From: Diadophis punctatus similis
Lineage: Eukaryota; Chordata; Lepidosauria; Squamata; Dipsadidae
Direction: 5' to 3'
DNA: 64,000 bases
Assembly: GCA_023053685.1 (NCBI GenBank)
Contig: JALIGW010000016.1
Coordinates: 6,850,501-6,914,500 of the forward strand
Numbering within the stretch: position 1 is the first letter of the stretch; each line of letters opens with the position of its first letter. The translations under genes and the position numbers were made by a program. Under the pieces are notes generated by a model that saw only the letters and a list, made by a program, of their open reading frames with translations, was not told the DNA's origin and made no database searches. This document shows positions 47,301 to 59,300 of the stretch, piece after piece.

Positions 47301-50300
47301 CGACCCAGATTGTTGGGGGCAATAGGCTGACATTGTAAACCGCTCAGAGAGTGCTGTAAAGCACCATGGAGCAGTATATAAGTCTAAGTGCTATTGCTAC
47401 TGAAGTCCAAAGTATTCTCAACAATTTTCTCTAGCAACATGCTTCAAAGGCATTGACTTTTCTTCAAGCTTTCTGATGGTCTGGCTTTCATGCAAGACTT
47501 TAGTATTAATAACTGGGAAAACATCCCATTTCTGATATTTCTTCACATGATGGTTAGATATATCAAACACAATGAAGTAACATGTACCTTTTTTATGACT
47601 AGTCACTGTCCCTGTAAATATTTGAGCCTACAAAGATATTGTTACTACGTCAATGTCTCTACTTGCATTGGCATGGCATTTGCCATAACCTAAGTTTTTT
47701 TTTACAAAACAAGTGAAGAATAATCTTATTTTAGCATTTTTTTCCACAATTAACAGAAGACCCCATAAGTCTTTCTTACTTCCGGATACCACAGTGTCAT
47801 CGCCGGAATATCTAGGTTGATGTTTCTTCCCAGATATGCTAATGATGTCCCTTTGATATCACTTTTAGGCTGATAAGCAGTTTTAATTCCACTTTTTATT
47901 TCTTCTAGTTCAGCAATGATGATATATTTTGCATACTGGAAAAAGTCCACATGGTAGCTTTATATACTGTTTTTCTGATATAAACTTTCGCTTAAAGAAT
48001 AGTAGTTCCCCTTTCCTCCCATTATAAAAACGTACTTATACCAATGACGTAAAGAGTTAAATTTTGGGCTTCTCTGTGTATCTGACCAATTCTGTGAAAG
48101 TAAATAATTAGACACACACTTACCTATTTCTTTATTAACACTACTTTCATATGGCTCATTTGTTCCTGGCAAAGATTTCAATTTCGCACTCAGACGTTCT
48201 CCTTTAATTGTTGTGCTACCAGGTTCTGACATAAGAGGGAATAATGTTCAATATGATTTTAGGTGAACATAGCACAAAGAGTATGAAATATGAAATTTTA
48301 CAAAGTTAGAGCATTCCACATACAGTTACTTTTACATACAGTTAATTTCCAAATGAATTACTTGTGAAACTATGACCAGATTCTGACTATGAATCAATCT
48401 GTTCTGGATTGCTATTTTAGTTAATCCTTACAGCTACTGATAAAATTAGTTTGTAAGGTAAATAGCAAAAGCCAAGGCTGATCTTACACGCCTTGCCTAA
48501 GACATTCAGTTGAATTCAAAGCTGAGTTGAATTTCAAACCCTCCTGGCTCACAATCAACGTTCCTTACTACAACTTGTACCCACAATATACCACCTAGGC
48601 ACAATAAGGTCAATAACGTATGTCATAATATAATTTGCCACAAAGGCAAGATATAAATCTAATAAATACCAATGGCATAGTGCACATGATGTCATGCTTT
48701 CCTGCTCTAAGGAAGTCATCAGGAATCTTATAATTTGTTAGTTAGTTATGACATTTCATAGGTCCGTGATGGCAAACCTATGGCACGCGTACCAGAGGTG
48801 GCATGCAGAGCCCTCTCTGTGGGCATGTGCGCCGTTGCCAGCTGCTCTTCTGGTTTCCGGCACGCATGCTGGTCTTTGCGGATGCCGGAGCACTGGAAAA
48901 TGGCATGAAAACGGCCCGAAAAACGGGGCATTTTTGGGGCGGTTTTGGCTGTTTTGGGGGCATTTTCAGGCCATTTTTGGGGTGTTTTCAGAGCGTTTTT
49001 CAAGGCATTTTGGGGCCAAAAATGGACCGAAAAATGGCCTGAAAATGGCCCGAGAAACAGCCAAAACCAGCCAAAAAACAGGCATGCGCACGCCGGCCAG
49101 TTGGTCTGTCACGCAGTGATTTTATGTTGCCCGTTACATGTATATGCAGGGAGATGCATCCCTATCAAATATAATGGTTTATTCCTGAGCACATGATTAA
49201 TGTTCCTAGTACGCATGTGTACATTCCTTTCTTCCTTTTGTTCTCTGCTTCTGACGAAGCAACATCTCTTTTATATAGCCAGAATGTGATTTCTTATTTT
49301 TGTATCAAAATAAATATCTTATTCATGAGAATTATAATGCGGTTTATTTTGACAATGTCAGAGTTCCAGGAAAAGATTCATTTCGCCTCTGATAAGAGTA
49401 ATTCTTATCTCAACATGGTAGCAGAGGATGGTTGCAAAATTGGGGCTGCGGGAGGTGCCTGGACTGGCTGTTGTATAGCTAGTGCAGCAGCAGGGACTGG
49501 CACTTCCCGCAGCCCCAATTTTGGGGCTTCAGGTGCTCCAACGCATACACATGCACGAGCATGCACGAGCATGCACATGCATTCCCATTGGGGCACTCGG
49601 TGGCGAAAAGGTTCGCCATCACTGTCATAGTGCCTACCATTCCCTGAAGACCTTAAGAGGCTTCCTTAAATCTGGTTCTCTCGGAGCAAATATTTTCATG
49701 ATGGTATGTTTCTTACTGGAATTACATACTTCCATAAGCTTCATGTTTCTGTTCTTTAACAGAGAAGTACTGTTTATTTCCATTTGCTTAACCAGTTGCT
49801 AAATTGCAAATTTACTACCTGCGTTTTAGTTTTGCTGAGACTGAATTTTATTTGAATGACTGCTCACATTGATTGTTTCCATATATTTTAGAGATCCGAG
49901 TTTAAACATATGACTCTTTCATTTTAATGTTTTAGTTCTCTGCTGGGTTTTATGGAATGTTGCTCAGAAAAAAACAGAAACATTTGGCATAAAATTTTCT
50001 ACAATCAATCATTTATTCTTCCTGTCTCTTCAGACTGAAATACAATGGATAATTTCAAGCAGTGTTTCCCAAACCTGTGTAAATTACCTAAAATTGATTA
50101 AAAATGGTTTTTCTTTGACACATGAACCCATTACCCAATCACAACAGGGACATTTAAATTGATTAAAACTGTTTTACCCATATTGGGTAAAAAGGACTTT
50201 CTGATAGCAGTTTTGGATAATAAAGGGAAAAGTTTGGGAATCATTGCTTTAAGAGAATATACCCTAATAGCACTCAAATTTCTATGACAATGTTTCATGG

Positions 50301-53300
50301 TCTGAATTAAAAACATTATGCAGTATAGCATGCCAAAGAGAGAGAATACTGAACATCTGTTCTTTAAAAAGTTACATAACCAACAACTTTTGAAATTTTT
50401 CCCAGATTCTAAAGCAGGGGTGTCAAACTTGATTTCATTGAGGGCCGCATCAGGGCTGTGTTTGACCTCGGGGGGCCACAGTGGGCGTGGCCAGGGTGGG
50501 CATGACCAGCATGACATCACTTATGTGACATCTGCCAGCGAAAACTGGCTCTGTTTTCGGCTGCAACAGCCTCCTGCAACCCTCTGCCAGCAAAAACGGA
50601 GCTCAGGGGGGTTACACGCGGCCCTTGCAAATTCCGTTTTCGGCTGGGATGGCCTCCTGCAACCCTCTGCCAGCAAAAGCAGAGCTCGGGAGGGCCGCAT
50701 GCGGGCCAGATCTAAGCACTCTGAGGGCCGGCCCGGCCCCCGGGCCTTGAGTTTGACACCTCTGTTCTAAAGCAATGTGTGATGCCATGGCATTTGTGTT
50801 AGACCAAATACCTATAAAAATAATGTAAAAAATATGTACTATAGTAGGCAAATTGTGTATGTGTAGTGGATTGTGCATGAAAGCATGTAACAAATTTGTG
50901 TGTCGCAGTTGAAAAAAACCTACCAAATTCAATGAAGCAAACCTGACAGATCTGCGAGATGAGGAACAGAGATAAACTAAATTGAGATATTGCAAAAATG
51001 GTCACGTTCACCTAACCTTAATTAGAATAGTACTCACCACCTCCAGCACTCCCTTCTCTGCGGGCGCGGGCGCTGCCGTTTCTGCCAGACCTGACACGCT
51101 ACGAATGATGGAAAAGACAGAATTACTGTTTAATATCATTAATTATTACAGCATTCTTTTACCGGAATGGGGACAACTTGCCAACTCATTGTGGCCAGCT
51201 TGCCGCAGCCAACTTGCCGCAGCCAACTTGTTGCAGCCAACTTGTTGCAGCCAATTCGCCGCAGCCAACTCGCCGCAGCCAACTTGTTGCAGCCAATTCA
51301 CCATAGGACAACTCGCCCTGGCCAACTTGCCACAGGACAACTAACTGCGGGACAAGAGTTACACTAATATCGAAGAATTGGTGGAATGGAATCATTAAAG
51401 AAAGTATGCCAAAGGAGGGACAAAATGAAATGTGAATGACAAAAATTGAAATATTTTTAAATTTATTTTAAATAATTAAATTGAATTATTGAATTGTCCT
51501 GCAGCGAGTTGTCCTGTGGCGAGTTGTCGTAAACCCTTCTTTTACACAAATTATACCTCACAATTCTTCCTGAGACTACTTGCTAAGTTTTAAGGCTAAG
51601 AAGGGATTGATTGGGAGGATGAATACATGTACATTTGTCTAGCTTACTGCATACTCCTCAAAATACAATATATTTCTCTGAACTTCTTGGATTGTGAGCC
51701 TTAAACATTAATAATGTAATTCCTGGGGTTTGAAAAAATGATAGAGACTGAAAATTGCCTTTTTTGAACAGATCTCATTTGCTGAATTAATAAATGCATG
51801 ACTTTATTCTAGTGATGGACCATAAATCTTGTTTTAGCAATGGGAACATCTGGGGGCATGCAGTTAACTTCTTTAAAAATATTTTATTGGTCTGCATTTA
51901 TTTATTATTATATATGGCTGATGAAGAGCAAGCTATTTGGACTAATGCAATCAAGACCAGAATTGAAAAATCATCAGATGATTCAAAGTGCAAATTGTGC
52001 AAAAAAAGCAGAAGAAAAGGTAGATCATATATACAGCTTGTGCAAGATGAATATATGAAAACAACTATGTCACACAGTTGTTAGAAAAGTAAATCTTATA
52101 TTGTACCAGTAATGAAACGTTAGTGGCAACACAGAATTGAAGAAGTAATTGAAAATGAACAAGTTTAAATATGGTGGGATTTCTGAATTCAAACTAATAA
52201 CATTTTGGTACATAACTGTGGTTGAAAAGAAGTGTGGATAATTCAGGTGGGAGACAATAGAATAGAAGATAAAGAATTGGAAAAAATCACGATCTCAAAA
52301 TCAAATTTGAACATTTATGGCAGTGTTTCTCAACCTTGGCAGTTTGAAGATGTGTGGACTTCAACTCCCAGAATTCCACAGCCAGCAACGCTGGCTGGGG
52401 AATTCTGGGAGTTGAAGTCCACACATCTTCAAACTGCCAAGGTTGAGAAACACATTTATGGCATCAACTGCCAGTGATAGTCCCAGTGGTTATCAGCACA
52501 CTGGGTGCCATTACAAAAAGCCTTGGACAACACTTAGAAAATCTGCACATTGACAACATTTCCATCTGTCAATTACAAAAGGCAGCATTGCTTGATTGCA
52601 AACACTACGCTGACACATTATGACGTCTAATTCTTGGGAACAACTTGATGCATGTGAAGGCCAACACCATCTGGCAGTTGTGATTTCATATTGATGTGTA
52701 TAATAATAACGGGTCAGTTTTTCAAATTTTATTTATTTATTCTCTATCCAATTGTCTCAAATATTAGAGGGCTGCTTTTTTTCCTTTATTCATTCCCATA
52801 GCTGTGGGTGAGGAGGAGATTGTGAATAATTTAAACAGTGGCAGACAGGCATGATATTTGGCTTGCTGCTCTGCCATTAATTGAACCACAGATAAGAATG
52901 TGCTGTGACATTTATGGCAGCCATAACCAAAGTGCTAAGTGTTTTATTTATCTTTTGACATGTTTTTATTGTCCGGGGTTAAAGTAAACATAGAGACGTT
53001 TTTACCATTATGTGCTGTAGGACTTGAAAGCTATTTTGGTAGAATTGTATTATTAGAAAGTCTAGGGATGTAACACAATAAAATCAGATTATATTCTGAA
53101 GAGTATTTAAGTAACTTGTGCTTTTAAAAATGACTTATACCTGTTCCCTTAGTTCTTTCAATTTTTCTACTCTTTTAAGCTTTGTTGCATATTCTTGCAT
53201 TTCTTTCATTCCCATATCTGTGCAGAGTCGAACTAAGAACCGTAAACCTAGAATATAATATACACAATATTAAGACCATAGCAAAAGAGCAGGGTTTTTT

Positions 53301-56300
53301 TCTTCTAGCATTAATACTGTGGGGGAAAATGTGAAAAAAAACTGAACGGGAGTAAAAATGCATTCACGTGTGCAGCAATACAAAACAACACAACACAACA
53401 CAACACAGTATGGATTGGGAAACTTTTTCTGTAAAGGAGCAGATTCCTTTCACTACTTCACCTCTGCAGGTATAGATGGAGGTTTTGCTGGCCAAGAAGG
53501 CTGGCAGCCACTTGACAATGCCAGCCTGCCAACAAGAAAATAATTGAATAGAAAATATTTCATTGTGGCATTAAATTGGCTAGATTGCATTTGAATTCTT
53601 AGACAACACAAGTTATTAGAATCCTGCCTACAAAATATTTTTGTTTTTGTTAATAAAAGAGTGCATGTCTTTTCCCAAACTCTCATAATTCTATAATAAA
53701 TGCTGAAAAGTAAGAGGGATAGTTTTTAAATTGAATATATTAAAGAGTTTTAAAAGTCACTTTTAATTAGATAATCTATTATCATAAACATACTTATTGG
53801 GTAGTAATGCCTATTGAATATTATAGAACTTACTTCCTACACCATACATCAGAATGTACTTCTAGAGCAGAGGTCACCAACCGATGGTCTGTGGCAGTGG
53901 TGGGTTCTAAATTAGTTTGTCACCAGTTCATGTGTGCGTGGAACATTTCTGCACATACGCAGAAGCTTCTGCGCATACGCAGAAGCGTCCCGGGTGGGTG
54001 GGCGGAGCCTCCTGCCACCACCACTACCAGTTCTAAGAACCGGTCCAAACCAGGAGCACCACACTGCTGGTCCGCGGACCACTGGTGGTCCGTGAGAAAA
54101 TTTTGGTGGTCTGCGGCGCACCTGGGTGGAGGAGCTGCTTGGGATGAGCAATGGGCCAGTCCTGTGACTAGAGCTCTAGAATATGGCATCAGCCAGGCAG
54201 CTCGTGGTGGGGCTGGAAATCTCCTCCATAGAAGGAGGTACATGCAACTTGCAACAGACAGAAAGAGAGAGACAGACAGATAGACAGAGAAAGAGAGGGG
54301 GGAGAGGAGAGAGAGAGAGAGAGAGAGAGAGAAGAGAAAGGGGAGTGCAGTTCTTCCTATATTTTAGCCTATAGTTCCCAGTCATCTTTGTTGCTCTTCT
54401 CTGCACTCCTTTTATAGTATTTCCAATTATTTCTTGTGCATTTTAAAGACCCCTTGTAACAGGTCTTTCCCATGCCCTGCAATACAGAGATTGTATTCAA
54501 AGAGTGCTTCCTCTTCAGAAGTCTATTTGTGCAGGAGGTATGTGTACAGCAGAGACCCAAATGATGGATAGCTTGCTTTAGACCAGGGGTGTCAAACTCA
54601 CGTCGTCATGGCGATGTCATGAGATGTATTGGGACTTTTCCCCACTTCGCTAAACCGGGCATAGGTGCGGCCAGCGCATGACGGGAGTTTGACAGCCCTG
54701 CTTTAGACTGACTAGGATAGCCCCTAAGTAGTAAGGCAAATATTTGTGTATGAAATAATCCAGCAAAAAAGTGAGATAACTATAAAATGCAGTGAGCATT
54801 ATATTAGAGAAAATTACTTACATTCAGCATTATCTGGAAACCTTCTGTGAATTGTCTTGTAGGTATCCAGAGCTTTTTGATAGTTACCTATTAGCCAGTA
54901 AATAAAGAAGGAAACAAGCTCAGACAGATAGGCCAAATTATAGACAGGGGAAAATATTAAAACTAAAATGCAATAGGTATGGACACTTACCACTTCTTCT
55001 ATAGCAGCTGGCAACCATCAATTGCCATTTCACCTGGGTTGGCCTGTAAAGTACATATATCACAGTGCAATGCATTTGAAAAGCTTTCCTTAAATATCTA
55101 GCATATGGATGAAATTAATCAAAATGGAACTGCTCAGTGTGAATACTTTTTTGGACAAACAAATAATTTCTTTCTCTCTAAGGGAAGGTAAAAATATGCA
55201 TCTGAAGTAAGTTTCAATGCCAATTTGTAATCTGAAAAGAACAGCACTGAAGATCGTACTCTATTCTGGATGGATGAACTCCAACCATTTTTCACACTAC
55301 TTGGTCCAGCTAACAGGAACATATGTTTTGCAACTCCTTCATCTGGAGAGCAGAAAGCACATGTGTATGAATTATTAATGGTTATATTATCTCAGCATCA
55401 GACAGTTTTTGCTTCTTAAGTCAAACCATACATTCACATAATTTCTATTATTACGTTGCCTCGGAGAAATTCTGCAGCCCATTTTCCCACAAGCCATACC
55501 GAGAGATGCTGTGAGTTATGTTTGGCATATAACCACTGATTTTAAAATTTAAAACAGAAACGTATTTCCCAGAAAGCTAGGAGAAATAATTATTGAGATT
55601 ATACATTTAATGCTCAGTGTAACATATCAAGTGGAACACAACTTATTTGAAGCACAGTTAGAGGCCAAGGTTATTATATTGCCTTCTTTCTGTAATTTTA
55701 AAATTAATATACTTCCTACTTTATCTATGACTATTGATTTTGAAATATCCAACAAGGCTTCAAGTTTTTTAAGCACCTCTATTGATTTACATTCATTAAG
55801 AAATAAATACTTTTCTATTAGTCATTTCCTAAAAGACTAATGAAGTGAGAAAGTGTTTTTTCCTGAATTACCAAGATATAATTAAATTATAAAATGTTTT
55901 TTGATGTATTATGAAATTCTTACTAGGCTTCATTTAAAAGATGATTCCATCTTTAATGGCATAACAATAAAAGGAAAATGGTTTAGTCCTGTTAAATTTA
56001 TTTCTGTTAAATTCTTAATGCTTTCATGAGCTGTGATTCTATTGAAATCAGGATTATACCATTCAATTCTAAATCTTTGTCATATAAAAATAATGTTTAT
56101 GAAATAGTTCTGATTTGTTTGATTTTGTTTCAGTGGTAGCCACTGGTTTATACTACAGACAATAACTGAAAAAAATTGGTTCATATGATGCATGAATCCA
56201 GACCATGGGAGCCATCAACAGAATCTCTACTATCCAATTCATGGGAAGTGCTAATAGGATATTATTTCAAATGAGTTTAATTGAGGAAATTGGAAGTAAG

Positions 56301-59300
56301 CTTTAAAATCTATCATAACTATTGGGTTCTATAAAAGCAATATTTTTACAAAATAGTTGTTTCAAAGAATTATATCCCACCCCAACATTCTTTAAGAAGA
56401 AAGCATGTCTGTCTGTCTGCTGTCTGTTTCTCTCCTGCCCCTCTTCATCTCCTGGCTCAGATAGAATGTTTTCAGCCATTCCTTTGTCATTTTTATTGTC
56501 GCCACTAAAGCTTTTAACATTTATCAAATAAACCCAGGGAAATCTAGTCAAAATATTACACATATTCTTGGAATAACTGGAATAATTTAAGGATACTGAC
56601 CTCTTTATATCAGAACAGATCTAGAAAACTGCAATCCAGAATAATTCATCCTTCTAATTGCTTAAAGAGTTACTTGAATTTTCCTTAAAGTTAAATCATA
56701 GCACAACTATTTTAAAAGCATCAAAGAAGCACTGAAAATAATTCTTGAAAAATCACCTACTTTTCTATACCTAATTTATATCGGTGATAACAATATTGCA
56801 GAAAATGCCTGTAGAAGTAAAATGACTCTCAACATACAAGTGTTGTGATTACTTACTGAATAAGTGCTGCTCTTTCAAAGTAGTGAATGGCTTTTTCACA
56901 AAATTGTGTGTCAATGTAATAGGCTCCAAGCCATTCTATGACCTCAATGTTTGAAGGGAAATATCGATAGGACTAAGAAAATAAAAGGGTTGAAAGAAAT
57001 GTAACATTAGTGACAAGTTTTATTTCGCTCCTAGGTTACATATTTATGTGTAATTCTCCAGCTACTGAAAATACATAATACATGAATGTATAAAAGTAGT
57101 GTACTAATACATTCATTAATCACTAAAGAGAATGTACCCATTTGCAATTAACAGAAAAATTATGACATTTGATTTTAAAAATTGCTTATTTCTTGCATAC
57201 TTGATTTTCAAGCATTTTAAAAGTGAAGGAATCACTTCCTCAAATTATGATTTTTACTGTTCAATGATACTGTAATAAAATACAGTACATTACATTTGTT
57301 ACAGTGTATTACAATTACACTGTACAATGAATTTCCTTTGAATCTATACAGTAGCCAAAACTGATTTATTTTGGGTAAGCAAATTATGTAGCTTAATAAT
57401 TATGACAGAATTGTTTGGCTTAAATAAGCAAAATTTATATGTATCATAAATCTATAGACAATGTAGGAAAAGAGCTCTGGTAGCCTATGGTAGCTAAATA
57501 TGATGGCTATTTCATGCATTGGAAAACATGAGCCCTGAGGAGAAAAACTATATAAAGTGATCATCCCATTACCTCTCACTCTCTCTGTAAACAATTCAAA
57601 ATGTTGGTTGCCAGGGCAAGGCTACACTGAGAATATGGTTCAAGGGGTCTTTGTGTGTTATATAAAGAAGTTGCATGTCAGAGGATAATTTGCTAGCAAA
57701 TGTAATCAAATTATATTGAACATTTTAGGTGAATGTTCTATAATTGAAGTATCTGTAGTTAAAAGGTAAAGGTTCCCCTGCACATGCGTGCTAGTCGTTT
57801 CCGACTCTAGGGGGCGGTGCTCATCTCCGTTTCTAACCGAAGAGCCAGCGCTGTCCGAAGACATCCTCGTGGTCACGTGGCCGGCATGACTAAATGCTGA
57901 AGGCACACGGAGCGCTGTTACCTTCCCACCAAAGTGGTCCCTATTTTTTCTACTTGCATTTTTTACATGCTTTAGAACTGCTAGGTTGGCAGAAGCTGGG
58001 ACAAGTAACGGGAGATCACCCCGTTACGCGGCGCTAGGGATTCAAACAGCTGAACTGCTGACCTACTGATCGACAACCTCAGCGTCTTAGCCACTGAGCC
58101 ACCGCATCTCAGTGTAGTTAGACAGGCCTAATTCAGATATGACACATATAATCAGATAGCAATTGTGGAAGGCTCTGGAGGCCATGGATTATCTATACCT
58201 TTTCCAATCTGCACACTTCACCAAAACCAAGTTAACTGTATTAATTGTTCCCTTTGTTAAAGAATGTTATCTACAAAGTTTTTGGAGACAGGGATTCTAA
58301 ATGTGGCCCTCTTCTCTGGAACTGCATTCCCCCAGGAATTCAACTTGCTCCAATATTATTGGCGTTTAGAAAAATAATATTTTTTTTAACAGAGGGACAG
58401 ATGAATTAAGAGAGGCTCCTCTTATGTATGAGTAATGTAAGATATAGGAATATGATATAGGAATGTTTTACTATTATTGTATTAAACTTGTGGATATTAA
58501 TGTTATTTATCTAGTCCTATTTCTTAGTTATTTGAATCCTATTTAAACATGGCAGGATTTTTAGACCTGATTAACAATTGGAGAGGCTATAAATTAATAG
58601 TACTAAATATCAGCATTTTTTAAAATAAATCTCTGGGTATATGGTAGTGGTTGATTTATTAGTCTTCTCCAACCCAATGCCCTTTAGACATAAACTCCAG
58701 GAATATTCATACGGAATATGAATATTCCAGGAATATTCATAATTCATCACTCTTATTTCTCTTGATCTCTTGATATAATTATCTCAAATTTTCTAAAAAT
58801 CTTACCACTGTGAATGACAACAATCCTATTTTTCTATGTGAAGAATGAGATTAGAAATCAAATTTAACTGTTGTATTACTGAATAAAATTCTCTGTGGAT
58901 TCCGTATTCTTGACCAAGAATTCTTGACCAAGAATTTTTGACCATATATTTAGCATTAGAATTATTTTTATAAATCAGAATGTTTAATTGTTATGCTCTT
59001 TGCCATTTTAAAGTATCAAATTAAACTTATTTTCACTTACATAATATGCCTATTGTATATAAGAAAATACAACATTGTATATAAGAAAATACAAATATGC
59101 CTATTGTATATAAGAAAATACCCTTCCTCAATAATGACCCCCAGATGCACCAGATTTTAATTCCAGTAAGTCCCAGATAACATGCAAGATGAAGGCTGGT
59201 ACAGAAATGTAATTTTTAAAACACCTACCTCATAATAATATTGAAAAGCTTGAGACTTGTCGCCTTCACTATCATAGAGTTCCCCAAGTTTTGCCAATGC

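Noticed and set aside
51146..51395. Repetitive frames with LPQPTCRSQL or GELAAANWLQQ units
   Set aside because: Translation of the 14-bp minisatellite; no splice context or recognisable protein.
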